Origin: Alphaproteobacteria bacterium
Lineage (GTDB): Bacteria > Pseudomonadota > Alphaproteobacteria > Rhizobiales > GCA-2746425
Length of the DNA stretch: 64,000 bases
Direction of reading: 5' to 3'
Assembly: GCA_024743215.1 (NCBI GenBank)
Contig: JANSWZ010000001.1
Location: 248,001-312,000 of the forward strand
Part shown: positions 37,476 through 47,508 of the stretch, in pieces
Layout: each line of letters begins with the position of its first letter
Position numbering within the stretch: the stretch's first letter is position 1
Translations under genes and position numbers: made by a program
The notes under the pieces: model-generated
What the model saw: the letters and a program-made list of their open reading frames with translations, nothing else
Databases searched by the model: none
Told to the model about the DNA's origin: nothing

Positions 37476-40400
37476 ATGACCCTGGACCATGAAAAAGTCG
37501 GAAATGAAGAAGCCAAAAGTGGGTCTGAGGCCGTTTCATCAGAAACGAGGGATGATGCGCATGGTGACGCTGCGTTCGCTGAAGACACGTTTGAGCCATC
37601 CGACCAGGATCTGACGGAAACTGGATATGATAGTGAAGCAGAAGCCGCTCCTGCCAGGAAATTTTGGCGGCGCAAGCGTGTTATCATTCCCGCTGCAATT
37701 CTGATTTTTATGTCGGTTGCGGTTTTTGCCGCTTATGTAAGGCTATCGGCAAGCCCCGTTTCTCTGGAGTTTCTGTCTGACCGGGTGGCGCAAAACATTC
37801 AAGCTTCTTTGCCGGACGAGCTATCCTTCGAATTTCAATCACTGTCCATTGCAATTGATCCTCTGCGCGGTCTTGTGACCCGCATTTCCGAGCCTCAATT
37901 GAAAGACCGTGACTCCAGGCTTTCGGTGGCCGGAAAAAACATCTCCTTTGGATTGGAGTCCCTGGATCTGCTGCTCGGGAAGGTTCGGGTGCGTGATGTA
38001 GAATTCGATACGCCGTCCTTTGCCGTGCATCTGACCAGTGAAGCACAGCGGTCCCTGAGCCAATTGAACCTGTCTGTGCAGACGGAGGGCCGCGCGCCGG
38101 TGGCCACGCCGCTGGCCCGCGTTGGGAATGGCCTTTCAGATTTGCACAATGCGGTTGACAGGGTCATTCAACTGGCAAAGTCCCGTGGACTGGAAGAATT
38201 CACGATTATTGATGGCTCCGTCGTTCTGACGGCGCAAGGCAGTGAAAAAAGAGATTATTGGAATATTGGGTCCACAGTCCGGGTGCGGCCCGACAGAAAC
38301 CGATTGTCGGTGCGCGCGTCAGGGATTGGGCGAGGTGGTGCCTGGCGTTTCGAAGGTGATGCGAAACCCGTGACCGATGGCCGGGGCCACGAGGTTACGC
38401 TGGCACTGAAGGACATTGTCCTTCCAGAAATATTGCCGGCGTTTGGACGCCAGAATTTTGCGATCCGGAGCGAAGCGCCGTTGACCATCTCAATGCGCTC
38501 AAAATTTGTCGACGAGAATACGGTTCCAACGGCTTCTTTTGACGCTGAAATTGGGAGCTCCTACGTTCACATTGGGCGTGATGATGTGGCCATTCTGGAC
38601 AAGGGTGTCATTTCGCTGATCTGGTCTCCTGAATTGAATGCGGTAAGTATTGAAGAGGCTAGCCTTCAATTCGGGAACACCAAATTACCATTTGCCGGAT
38701 TTGCAAGGCCATCCGAGAGCAATCCGGTGAATGAGCTGGATATTCGGCTTGTTTCTCGCAGCGCGATCCTGGCCCCCCGAGACGTGACAGATTCTCAGCC
38801 TCTTCCGGTGGAACTCATCGGCATCAAGGCGCGGTTCGATATTTCCAGCCGATATCTGACGCTTGATACATTCGAGTTTCGAACTGAACTCAGCACGATT
38901 ATCGGGTCTGCAAATGTCGACTTTCAGCCGCGCTTTCCTTCCATCGCCGGGGCGTTTTCTTCCAATGCAATTCCGGCCAAGGACCTTAAGCAGATCTGGC
39001 CACCAACGCTGGCCGGCGGTGCCCGTCGTTGGTTCATCCGTAATGTAAAGGGCGGTGTCATCGATGGCGCTGACATCGCGCTGGCCATTCCCGATGGGCT
39101 GGTTGGAAATCGTGATCCCGACAAGAGATTTCCTGAAGGTGCAGTGACCGGTAATATTGACTTCTCTTTAGCACAAGTTCGCACATTTGGTGATGTACCT
39201 GATCTAAGTGCGCAAACAGGACGTGTGATTTTTGACGAAGCTGGCATGACAGTGTCCGTTGAAAACGGAAGCGCTGTCAGCCCTAATGGTGAAACGGTCG
39301 ATGTGCCGTCTGCAATTTTCAGATTACCGGTTCTCGGACCCCGCAATCCTGCTGTTGAAGCAACGGTATCGATGATCGGCTCGGCGCGCGATCTGGCCGC
39401 AATATCGGATGTTCAGCCACTTGGGTTCATGACAAAGCGCGGGGTACCACCTGAAGCAATCACCGGGAGCGCAGTTGCTGAAGTCACCTCGAAATTTAAC
39501 CTGAGCCGCAAGATTGATGCGGCGGATGTTGAGACCGTTGCAACGGTCCGATTGTCAGATTTTTCAAGCAATGCATCCATTCAGGGGCGCCTTATTTCTG
39601 AAGGCGATGTGGTGGTTGTCATTGATGCCGGTGGGACTGTTGTTCAGGGCAGGGCAAAGCTTGATGGCATTGCTGCGGATGTGGATCTGTTTCTGCCAAA
39701 TGGTGATGGTCTTGGCACTCGGACCGATATCAGACTGGTGCTGAATGACAGTCAGCGCAAGAAAATGGGCATTGATCTGGGCGATATGCTGACCGGACCA
39801 ACGCCGGTTGCTGTGGGCAAGGTTGATACGCAGGGGCGACGTCCGGTTTCGGTGGATCTGACGGACGCTCAGATATCTTTGGCCTCTTTGGGGTGGAGCA
39901 AGGGTGTTGGCGTCGCTGGCAAGCTGGACTTCCTGATAGAAGATACAGCTAACGGACAACAGTTGGATAATATCAGGCTGACGGGCAACGGATTTTCTGC
40001 TGCAGGTGAGGCCACAATCAGTTCTGCCCGAGGGCTGGAACGCCTGCAACTCAGCAATCTCTCGCTGCGTCGTGGGGACCGTGTGTCTGTGGACGTTCGG
40101 CGTGCGTCGGCCAATGCCTATGACATCACTATCAACGGTCAGCAGCTTGACGCCCGTGGCCTTGTTCGAGCGATCAAGAGCAGCGCCGGTGCCAATGATG
40201 AAAGTGACACCACACGCTATGCAATTGATGGAGAGGTCAAAACTCTCGCTGGATTTGGTGGGCAGAAGATAACAAACTCAAAATTCTCCTTGCAGACAGA
40301 TGGAGGAGTTCCCTCAATACTCCAATTCTCGGGGTCACAAGGAGGGAGTGCTTCCATCAACGCGACCATTGAGGGGGGGAACGGAACTTCCTGGCTCAGT

Positions 40401-40967
40401 ATGAATGCGCAAAATGGTGGTGGTCTGGTATCATTCCTCGATATTACCGAAAGTGTTCAAGGAGGCACGCTCAGTCTCTCTGCTTCGCTCGGCAAGGGCG
40501 ATTCAGCGACTGTTGGGCAGGTCTTCCTTAGCAAGTTTCGTGTTGGTGGCAGTGAAAACCTGGATCAACTTGCGCGAAGCGTACCGGGTGAAAATGGGCG
40601 CACAAGCGTTACGCCCGGGGTTCGAGTCTTTGAACAGGCACGAATGGACTTCACTTTGCGTAATGGACGTCTGGTGATTGATGACGCGCAAGTGCGTGGC
40701 CCGGCTATGGGTGTTACGCTGAATGGCAGTATGAATTTGAAGGAATCCCAATTGCGTCTGAACGGGGTTTATGTGCCGGCTTACGGATTGAACAATGCGT
40801 TTTCACGCATCCCGATTTTCGGAACCATCGTTGGCGGACGACGCAATCAGGGTCTTTTGGGCGTGACCTTTCGCGTTTCAGGAAATCTGGACAGCCCGTT
40901 GCTGACCGTCAATCCCATCTCCGCTATTGCGCCAGGGATTTTCAGGCGGATATTTGAATTCCGTTGA
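37476..40967 (+). CDS. Large AsmA/YhdP-like envelope protein
   Basis: The 1163-residue protein has an acidic cytoplasmic N-terminus (about 1-65), one transmembrane helix (about 69-90, core IIPAAILIFMSVAVFAAYV), and a very long periplasmic region of repeating beta strands. The C-terminus (ARMDFTLRNGRLVIDDAQVR, LNGSMNLKESQLRLNGVYVP, FSRIPIFGTIVGG, GLLGVTFRVSGNLDSPLLTV) is the characteristic AsmA-like C-terminal domain shared with YhdP/TamB-class proteins. The central part fits DUF3971. Such proteins are thought to form bridge-like grooves that carry phospholipids between the inner and outer membranes. Here that role is inferred from the family. The gene is monocistronic, divergent from the peroxiredoxin and convergent with tyrS. 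Confidence 0.85.
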   Translation: MTLDHEKVGNEEAKSGSEAVSSETRDDAHGDAAFAEDTFEPSDQDLTETGYDSEAEAAPARKFWRRKRVIIPAAILIFMSVAVFAAYVRLSASPVSLEFLSDRVAQNIQASLPDELSFEFQSLSIAIDPLRGLVTRISEPQLKDRDSRLSVAGKNISFGLESLDLLLGKVRVRDVEFDTPSFAVHLTSEAQRSLSQLNLSVQTEGRAPVATPLARVGNGLSDLHNAVDRVIQLAKSRGLEEFTIIDGSVVLTAQGSEKRDYWNIGSTVRVRPDRNRLSVRASGIGRGGAWRFEGDAKPVTDGRGHEVTLALKDIVLPEILPAFGRQNFAIRSEAPLTISMRSKFVDENTVPTASFDAEIGSSYVHIGRDDVAILDKGVISLIWSPELNAVSIEEASLQFGNTKLPFAGFARPSESNPVNELDIRLVSRSAILAPRDVTDSQPLPVELIGIKARFDISSRYLTLDTFEFRTELSTIIGSANVDFQPRFPSIAGAFSSNAIPAKDLKQIWPPTLAGGARRWFIRNVKGGVIDGADIALAIPDGLVGNRDPDKRFPEGAVTGNIDFSLAQVRTFGDVPDLSAQTGRVIFDEAGMTVSVENGSAVSPNGETVDVPSAIFRLPVLGPRNPAVEATVSMIGSARDLAAISDVQPLGFMTKRGVPPEAITGSAVAEVTSKFNLSRKIDAADVETVATVRLSDFSSNASIQGRLISEGDVVVVIDAGGTVVQGRAKLDGIAADVDLFLPNGDGLGTRTDIRLVLNDSQRKKMGIDLGDMLTGPTPVAVGKVDTQGRRPVSVDLTDAQISLASLGWSKGVGVAGKLDFLIEDTANGQQLDNIRLTGNGFSAAGEATISSARGLERLQLSNLSLRRGDRVSVDVRRASANAYDITINGQQLDARGLVRAIKSSAGANDESDTTRYAIDGEVKTLAGFGGQKITNSKFSLQTDGGVPSILQFSGSQGGSASINATIEGGNGTSWLSMNAQNGGGLVSFLDITESVQGGTLSLSASLGKGDSATVGQVFLSKFRVGGSENLDQLARSVPGENGRTSVTPGVRVFEQARMDFTLRNGRLVIDDAQVRGPAMGVTLNGSMNLKESQLRLNGVYVPAYGLNNAFSRIPIFGTIVGGRRNQGLLGVTFRVSGNLDSPLLTVNPISAIAPGIFRRIFEFR

Positions 40968-41001
40968 TTTCTGAAAGTTCGCTGCCGAGCTCACAAATGC
41001 T

Positions 41002-42264
41002 CTAGCTGAACTTCAAAAGCACGTGCTTCTTTTTGCCAAGAGAGATTTTGATAACGCCTTCGCCAGTCAGATGATCAGGCCCAATGGTTCCGCGCTCATC
41101 TGAAAATGCAACATCATTCACTTTAACCGCACCGCCTTTGATGTGCCGCCTTGCTTCACTGTTCGATGTTGCAAGACCTGCTGTTACCAGCGCTGACAGG
41201 ATGCCCAGAGCATTGAGATCCGATGCTGGCAATTGTACCGTTGGCAGGTCAGCCGAGATGGCGCCTTCTTCAAAAGTCTTCCGAGCGGTTTCCTGGGCTT
41301 TTTCGGCTTCGTCCCGTCCATGGAGCAAAGCTGTGATTTCTGTTGCCAGAATTTTCTTTGCCTCATTCTGTTCTGCGCCTTCCAACGCTGCCAGTTTTGC
41401 CACTTCATCCAAAGGCATTGTGGTGTAGAGCTTCAAAAAGCGCTCCACGTCAGCGTCTTCTGTATTCCGCCAATACTGCCAGAAATCATAAGGGCTGAGC
41501 ATTTCCGGGTTGAGCCAGACCGCTCCGCTTGCAGATTTACCCATCTTTGCACCAGAGGATGTTGTCAGCAGCGGCGAGGTAAGCGCGTAGAGTTGGGGCG
41601 CATCCAGCCTGTGCCCGAGGTCTATGCCATTGATAATGTTGCCCCATTGATCCGAGCCGCCCATCTGAAGGCGGCAATCAAACCGTTTGTTGAGTTCAAC
41701 GAAATCATAAGCCTGGAGGATCATGTAATTGAATTCCAGAAATGAGAGCGACTGTTCGCGTTCCAACCGCTGTTTCACACTGTCGAAGGCAAGCATCCGG
41801 TTGACCGAGAAATGCGCGCCGACATCGCGCAGAAACTCCAGATAGTTCAATTCCAAAAGCCAGTCCGCATTGTTGGCCATGACAGCGCCATTTGGGCTGT
41901 CGTCATAGGAAATGTATGCAGAAAAACTTTTCTTGATGGCCTCCACATTGGCGCTGATCTGGCCAGGTGTCATCAATTTGCGCGCTTCATCCTTGAATGA
42001 TGGATCGCCGACCATTCCGGTACCGCCGCCCATTAATGTGATGGGGCGATGCCCGGTTTTCTGAAGCCAATGCAGCATCATGATTTGAATGAGACTGCCT
42101 GCATGCAGACTGCTTGCCGTTGGATCAAACCCGATATAGGCCGTCACAATTTGCTTGCTGAACAGCGCATCCAGTCCTTCCAGATCGGAAATCTGATGGA
42201 CAAAGCCGCGTTCAATCATGACGCGCAGGAAGTCAGACTTGACTTGAGATAGGTTGACGGACAT
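41002..42264 (-). CDS. tyrS: Tyrosyl-tRNA synthetase
   Basis: This class I synthetase charges tRNA-Tyr. The 420-residue product has the HIGH-equivalent in [17 protein letters not shown] (about 45-61), the tyrosine-binding [12 protein letters not shown] and GGSDQWGNI segments, and KMGKSASG at 240-247 in place of KMSKS. A C-terminal S4-like RNA-binding domain ([18 protein letters not shown]) follows. This is the TyrRS form typical of proteobacteria. It diverges from anmK, with about 100 bp between start codons. Confidence 0.97.
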   Translation of the reverse strand: MSVNLSQVKSDFLRVMIERGFVHQISDLEGLDALFSKQIVTAYIGFDPTASSLHAGSLIQIMMLHWLQKTGHRPITLMGGGTGMVGDPSFKDEARKLMTPGQISANVEAIKKSFSAYISYDDSPNGAVMANNADWLLELNYLEFLRDVGAHFSVNRMLAFDSVKQRLEREQSLSFLEFNYMILQAYDFVELNKRFDCRLQMGGSDQWGNIINGIDLGHRLDAPQLYALTSPLLTTSSGAKMGKSASGAVWLNPEMLSPYDFWQYWRNTEDADVERFLKLYTTMPLDEVAKLAALEGAEQNEAKKILATEITALLHGRDEAEKAQETARKTFEEGAISADLPTVQLPASDLNALGILSALVTAGLATSNSEARRHIKGGAVKVNDVAFSDERGTIGPDHLTGEGVIKISLGKKKHVLLKFS

Positions 42265-42366
42265 GGGACAAGCTCGTGATTAAATGTATTTCAAAATTGT
42301 TCTTTTGGGTGCGGCGCTGTCCTATCAGCGATTTTCGGAAATTGCACCCCCAAACAGGTTTTGCGC

Positions 42367-43482
42367 ATGAACAACACATATACCATTGCGGGCACAATGA
42401 GCGGTACATCACTGGATGGCGTTGATGTTGCGGTTCTGACGACTGATGGGGAGGCGCACTTAACGCCGGGCAATACAGGGTTCACACCCTATAGCGATTC
42501 TGAACGCGCCATATTGCAAACTGCTTTTGATGCCGGTGCGTCCATGACCGATCGCCGGGACCGAAGCGGCATTATTGGTGAGGCAGAACGAATTGTCACC
42601 GATGTCCATATCAGGGCGTTGAAAGAGCAAATCCAAAAGTCCGAAAAACCGGTTGATCATGTCGGCCTTCACGGCCAGACCATTTTTCATGATCCCAGCC
42701 GCAAGCTAACAGTTCAAATTGGTGATGCTCAAAGGATTGCTGATGAGCTTGGCCTGCCAATCGTGCACGACCTGCGCCAGAATGACGTTATGCAGGGGGG
42801 TGAGGGTGCACCACTGGCCCCGGTGTTTCACGCCGCTCTGATAGAGGCTTTGGGTGCGGTAAAGCCCGCTATTTTCCTCAATATCGGCGGTGTAGCCAAT
42901 GTGACCTTTGTCGGCAAGGCGCGGGAAATTCTGGCCTTCGATACCGGGCCGGGGAATGCGTTGCTGGATGATCTCATGCAGGTTCATTTTGGCATGCGGA
43001 TGGATCTGGACGGGGCCGTGGCCGGGCGGGGTCGCGTTAAGGCTGACATTGTGGAGCGTCTGATGTCGCATTCATTCTTCGACCGTAAACCGCCAAAATC
43101 TCTGGATCGACGGGAGTTTCATGAATTTGCTCTGACCGCATTGGGGGACAGCGCGGCAGAAGACCGTATGGCGACGCTCACAGCGTTTACAGCAGATGCC
43201 ATTCATAGAGCCCAGCGCTGGTATCCTGATGCGCCTCAGACAGTTATCGTTTCAGGTGGTGGGGTAAAAAACCCGGTCATGATGACGCTTTTGCAGGCGT
43301 TGACGCCGGTCAAACTTCAGATTGCATCTGATTTGGGTTGGGATGATGTTTTCATAGAAGCCAATGCCTTTGCGTATCTTGCGGCTCGTCATTTGCGAGG
43401 ATTACCGATTTCCTTTCCCGGCACGACATCCGTGCCCGAACCGATGCCCGGTGGTGAGATCGCGTATCCGCAAGGCTCCTGA
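42367..43482 (+). CDS. anmK: Anhydro-N-acetylmuramic acid kinase
   Basis: Phosphorylates and opens 1,6-anhydroMurNAc during cell-wall recycling to give MurNAc 6-phosphate. The 371-residue product starts MNNTYTIAGTMSGTSLDGVD, the family's ATP-binding signature. It continues with VGLHGQTIFHDP, VHDLRQNDVMQGGEGAPLAP, NIGGVANVTF, FDTGPGNALLDDL and VSGGGVKNPVMM, all diagnostic. The ATG at 42367 is preferred to the TTG two codons earlier. The adjacent tyrS-anmK arrangement is common in alphaproteobacteria. It links functionally to the murein amidase and PBP1A genes earlier in the window. Confidence 0.96.
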   Translation: MNNTYTIAGTMSGTSLDGVDVAVLTTDGEAHLTPGNTGFTPYSDSERAILQTAFDAGASMTDRRDRSGIIGEAERIVTDVHIRALKEQIQKSEKPVDHVGLHGQTIFHDPSRKLTVQIGDAQRIADELGLPIVHDLRQNDVMQGGEGAPLAPVFHAALIEALGAVKPAIFLNIGGVANVTFVGKAREILAFDTGPGNALLDDLMQVHFGMRMDLDGAVAGRGRVKADIVERLMSHSFFDRKPPKSLDRREFHEFALTALGDSAAEDRMATLTAFTADAIHRAQRWYPDAPQTVIVSGGGVKNPVMMTLLQALTPVKLQIASDLGWDDVFIEANAFAYLAARHLRGLPISFPGTTSVPEPMPGGEIAYPQGS

Positions 43483-43652
43483 ACAGATTTAAGTGGCTGC
43501 TACCAGCCGGTTTCTCTGGACAAGTGACTATCCGCAAAGTAGACAGCAGCACTTATTTTTCTTTCAGCGCGAATAATCGATGCTGACATGCGGTTCCCAA
43601 GATGGACTAATCATCGGGAAACGCAGGAAACCAACGTTCCGAAAGTTACATC

Positions 43653-45974
43653 ATGACTGAGTTCGAGGGCATCGTTCCGGCGCTTGCTGAGGCGCTGAAC
43701 AAGCGCGGCTACACTGAATTGACACCTGTTCAAAAGGCGGTGCTTGAACCGCAGATGGACGGTGCAGATGCTCTTGTTTCAGCCCAGACAGGCTCTGGTA
43801 AGACTGTTGCGTTCGGACTTGCGATTGCACCCACACTATTGGAAAACAAAGAACGGTTTGGGCCGTCTGATGCGCCATTGGCGCTTGCCGTTGCCCCGAC
43901 GCGTGAACTGGCACTTCAGGTAAAGCGTGAGCTGGAGTGGCTATATGCCGGTGCTGGTGCCATTATCGCGTCGTGTGTTGGCGGCATGGATATGCGAACT
44001 GAACGCCGCACTTTGGCGCGTGGCGCTCATATCGTTGTGGGCACGCCAGGGCGTCTGCGTGATCATATTACCCGAAACTCCCTCGATACATCGCAGATGA
44101 AAGCGGTGGTTCTGGATGAAGCAGACGAGATGCTTGATCTCGGATTTCGCGATGATCTGGAATTCATTCTTGATTCGACGCCTGATGATCGCCGGACGTT
44201 GATGTTTTCGGCAACAGTTCCGCGCACAATCGCGAATTTGGCAAAGAAATATCAGCGTGACGCAATCCGAGTATCCACTTCTGAAGAGCAAAAGCAGCAT
44301 ATCGATATTGAATATCGCGCACTGCCGGTTGCGCATAATGAAAAAGAAAACGCCATCATCAATATTCTGCGTTTTTATGAAGCGAAGAATGCGCTGGTGT
44401 TCTGCAACACACGAGCGACCGTCAATCACATGACTGCGCGGCTGAACAATCGTGGCTTCTCTGTTGTCGCCTTGTCTGGAGAGTTGAGCCAAAATGAGCG
44501 GACCCATGCCCTGCAGGCCATGCGCAATGGTCGTGCACGAGTCTGTGTTGCCACCGATGTGGCGGCGCGCGGGATCGATCTGCCCAATCTTGAACTCGTC
44601 ATCCATGCCGACCTGCCGACAAATCCAGAAACGCTGCTGCACAGAAGCGGTCGTACGGGCAGAGCGGGCCGGAAGGGTGTCAGTGCACTCATTGTTCCAA
44701 AGAATGGCCGTAAGCGCGCTGAACGCCTCCTGGGCGGTGCCAAGCTGACTGCAAACTGGGCATCGGCGCCATCTGCTGATGATGTGATGCGCCGGGATGA
44801 TGAACGGCTTCTGGCTGATCCAGCTCTTAGCGAGCCAGTACAGGAAGATGAGCAAACATTCGCCAATGAGTTGCTGGCGCAGCACGGGCCGGAGCAGATT
44901 GCTGCCGCCTTTGTTCGTCTTTACAGGGCTGGCCAATCTGCACCTGAAGAGCTGCAGGAAATTTCGGCTTCTGAGCCACCGAAAAAACAGCGCGATGAAT
45001 TTGGTGCCAGCGTCTGGTTGTCTCTTGATGTTGGTTATCGACAAAATGCAGAACCGCGCTGGCTGATACCGGTCCTGTGCGAGGCTGGTAACATTACCAA
45101 CAAGCAGATTGGTGCCATCAAGATCAAGGATGACGAGACGTTCGTTCAGCTTGATGCCGGTCATGCTGATAAATTTCTGGAAGCCATCGGGCCGGACAAT
45201 ATTCTGGACCCAAAGGACCGCAAGGTGAAAGCTCGACGGCTGCCTGGTGTGCCCGATCTGACCAGTTCACCGCGCAGCAAATCGAATGCCGGTAAATCTT
45301 ACGGTGATAAAAAGAAGAGTTTTGGCGACAAGAAAAAACCGTATGGGGCGGCAAAGCGCGAGCGACCCAATCGGTCGGAAGGTTTCAAGGACCACGCAAA
45401 GCCAAAGTTTGAGGGCAAGCGCGACGCGCCAGCGGACGGGCAACGCCAACACGAACATTCATCTTCGAGCAAGCCACTAGCACCAAAGGCAAAGTCAGAG
45501 CGGTTTCGCTCTGATGATTCTGATCGTCCGCGGTCTTCCAAGCCAGCCAGCAAAAGCGGCACTTGGAGCAAAGACGATCGAGGTGACAAGCGCGAAAAGC
45601 CCAAGCGCAGCTTTGCAAAGAAATCAGCCTACTCTCCAATGGACGCGGCTGTTGTTCCAAAATCTGATCGCCCATCACCGGCGTCGGATGGTCCCGCGGA
45701 ACGAAGTGACAGGCCAATCTTCAACAAGCAAGGTAAGCCTGTTGAGCGAGCAGAGCGCTCGGGTGCGCGTGCTGGCGGCTCTGACTCGATCGGAGGAAAA
45801 CCGAGATATGGCAAATCCAAGAAGCCGAAGCCAGGTAAACCGTCGGCCGGTAAGGCTGGCAGGGGTGGTGCGGACAAGGATGCCCGTCCAGCCAAGCCGC
45901 GTTTTGCAAAATCTTCGGATGCAACCCGGTCGGGCACTGCTCCGGTAAAACGCAATAAACCCAGGGGTTCTTAG
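43653..45974 (+). CDS. DEAD-box RNA helicase with DbpA-type RNA-binding domain and long basic tail
   Basis: The 773-residue protein has all helicase motifs: Q motif region (YTELTPVQKAVL), motif I AQTGSGKT, PTRELALQ, motif II VLDEADEM, SAT, and HRSGRTGRAG. A DbpA/CsdA-like RNA-binding fold follows at about 460-530 (ITNKQIGAIKIKDDETFVQL). The last 240 residues are disordered, Lys/Arg/Ser/Pro-rich, with repeats such as KKSFGDKKKPYG. This layout fits ribosome-assembly or cold-adaptation helicases of the DeaD/CsdA group. The substrate cannot be fixed from sequence. It is monocistronic, 170 bp after anmK. A second, RhlE-type helicase is at 57192. Confidence 0.93.
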   Translation: MTEFEGIVPALAEALNKRGYTELTPVQKAVLEPQMDGADALVSAQTGSGKTVAFGLAIAPTLLENKERFGPSDAPLALAVAPTRELALQVKRELEWLYAGAGAIIASCVGGMDMRTERRTLARGAHIVVGTPGRLRDHITRNSLDTSQMKAVVLDEADEMLDLGFRDDLEFILDSTPDDRRTLMFSATVPRTIANLAKKYQRDAIRVSTSEEQKQHIDIEYRALPVAHNEKENAIINILRFYEAKNALVFCNTRATVNHMTARLNNRGFSVVALSGELSQNERTHALQAMRNGRARVCVATDVAARGIDLPNLELVIHADLPTNPETLLHRSGRTGRAGRKGVSALIVPKNGRKRAERLLGGAKLTANWASAPSADDVMRRDDERLLADPALSEPVQEDEQTFANELLAQHGPEQIAAAFVRLYRAGQSAPEELQEISASEPPKKQRDEFGASVWLSLDVGYRQNAEPRWLIPVLCEAGNITNKQIGAIKIKDDETFVQLDAGHADKFLEAIGPDNILDPKDRKVKARRLPGVPDLTSSPRSKSNAGKSYGDKKKSFGDKKKPYGAAKRERPNRSEGFKDHAKPKFEGKRDAPADGQRQHEHSSSSKPLAPKAKSERFRSDDSDRPRSSKPASKSGTWSKDDRGDKREKPKRSFAKKSAYSPMDAAVVPKSDRPSPASDGPAERSDRPIFNKQGKPVERAERSGARAGGSDSIGGKPRYGKSKKPKPGKPSAGKAGRGGADKDARPAKPRFAKSSDATRSGTAPVKRNKPRGS

Positions 45975-46094
45975 CAAATTCCTGCTTTTCCGAAGCATCA
46001 CCAGCCTGCCACAAAAATGGCGTAGTACCTGCAGAGAAAAAGACAGTGAAGTCGCTGCATTGAAAGCGACTTTGTCAGCAGGAGAAGCGGCCGG

Positions 46095-47339
46095 ATGAAT
46101 GGATTTTCATCTTTGGGAAATTGGCGTAAATGCCTGCTCGGAGTGGCGGCTATCATTGCCCTCCCAAGCTTCGCCTTCGCTGGTGATCGACTTGCCGTAT
46201 TTGACGAAATTGCCAACAAGGCGCAAACGCAGTTTTTTGATCCGGCCATGAACGGCCTTGACTGGGAGCGCCACGTATCGCGCTACAGGTCACGAATTCT
46301 TTCCGACATGACGCCAAGCGCTTTTTCCAAAGATGTGAACGAGATGCTTGCGGCGCTTGGAGCGTCTCATACACAGCTTTATGTCCAAGACAGTCCGCAA
46401 TGGTATCAATTGGCAGGTGTGTTCTTACCGGGCAACAAAGATCTGGAAGGCGAGCTTGCGCCTTTCCTCACCGATGGTGCGCCTATCTATACCGGGATCG
46501 GTATCAATGTTGAAACGCGCGGCACAGACACTTTTGTGGTCGGCGTTCTGGATGGCCATCCCGCTCAATCGGCCGGAGTTCTGACAGGTGATCGGATTAT
46601 CTCAGTGGAAGATCGACCTTACCATCCGATCCGTTCGTTCGAAGGGCGTGCTGGAAAGGCGAGTGAGCTTGTGATCGAACGTCGCTCTGGCGAGCTGAAA
46701 TCAATCACCGTCACGCCTGAGATTCTTGACGGGCGCACAATGTATGAAGACGCAATGCGCGCAAGCATCCAACTCGTTAAACGCGACGCGGCCAGGATCG
46801 GTTATATCCGTGCATGGTCATATGCTGGCCAGAAGTACCAGGACATCCTCACCGGCGCACTTCTGTATGGAGACTTGAGTACCGCAGAGGCTCTTGTGCT
46901 TGATTTACGCGGGGGATGGGGCGGAGCGAACAGCAGCTTCCTTAATTTTTTTACGGATCAAACGGTCGAGACCACGCGCATCGATCGGAATGGCCAACGC
47001 CGGAGTTTTTCCGGCTCGTGGACCAAGCCGGTCGTTCTGTTGGTGGACCGGCAGTCGCGTTCGGGCAAGGAAGTGTTTGCCTATGGCTTTCGGAAACTTG
47101 ACCGTGGCCCAGTCGTTGGTGAAACCACAGGCGGTGCGGTTTTGGCCGGGAGGATCAATGTGCTGTCCGATGGCAGTATTCTGTATATGGCTGTTGCAGA
47201 CATTCGTATCGATGGGATCCGCCTTGAAGGGCAGGGCGTTGAGCCTGACGTTGAAGTTCCGTTTGACCCGGTATTTGCAGCAGGAAGTGATCCGCAGCTA
47301 GAACGCGCGCTGGCGATAGCGAAAGAATTGCTCGGATAG
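46095..47339 (+). CDS. Exported S41-like protease with PDZ domain
   Basis: The 414-residue product has a signal peptide (ending LPSFAFAG), a PDZ-like segment (about 130-205: GIGINVETRG, AGVLTGDRIISVED) and an S41 core (about 230-390: LVLDLRGGWGGANSSFL, VVLLVDRQSRSGKEVFAYG, VVGETTGGAV). The nucleophile aligns to Ser323 in RSGKE. The general-base Lys of CtpA/Tsp enzymes, expected 25 residues later, is Ala348. However, ASHTQLY with His92 resembles the Ser-His arrangement of tricorn-type S41 members. Activity is therefore plausible but by a different dyad. It is probably periplasmic and follows the helicase gene by 120 bp. Confidence 0.8.
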   Translation: MNGFSSLGNWRKCLLGVAAIIALPSFAFAGDRLAVFDEIANKAQTQFFDPAMNGLDWERHVSRYRSRILSDMTPSAFSKDVNEMLAALGASHTQLYVQDSPQWYQLAGVFLPGNKDLEGELAPFLTDGAPIYTGIGINVETRGTDTFVVGVLDGHPAQSAGVLTGDRIISVEDRPYHPIRSFEGRAGKASELVIERRSGELKSITVTPEILDGRTMYEDAMRASIQLVKRDAARIGYIRAWSYAGQKYQDILTGALLYGDLSTAEALVLDLRGGWGGANSSFLNFFTDQTVETTRIDRNGQRRSFSGSWTKPVVLLVDRQSRSGKEVFAYGFRKLDRGPVVGETTGGAVLAGRINVLSDGSILYMAVADIRIDGIRLEGQGVEPDVEVPFDPVFAAGSDPQLERALAIAKELLG

Positions 47340-47508
47340 ACATACGAATTTCAATGTTTGAATGCCACCATCCAAACGCGGGCACACGGTTTTCAGAACC
47401 GGGCAGCGCAAAGCCAATGTGGTTTCTGAGCAGGGGAGTGTGGCTGTTAAGGCGCAGAGCCGGTCTTGTTTTTCAAACGGCTCTGCGTAAGGAACGCTTT
47501 TTGCAAGC

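Noticed and set aside
43941-45164. A 407-codon minus-strand reading frame
   Set aside because: It is entirely inside the DEAD-box helicase gene on the opposite strand, with no recognisable domain; the helicase frame carries all canonical motifs.
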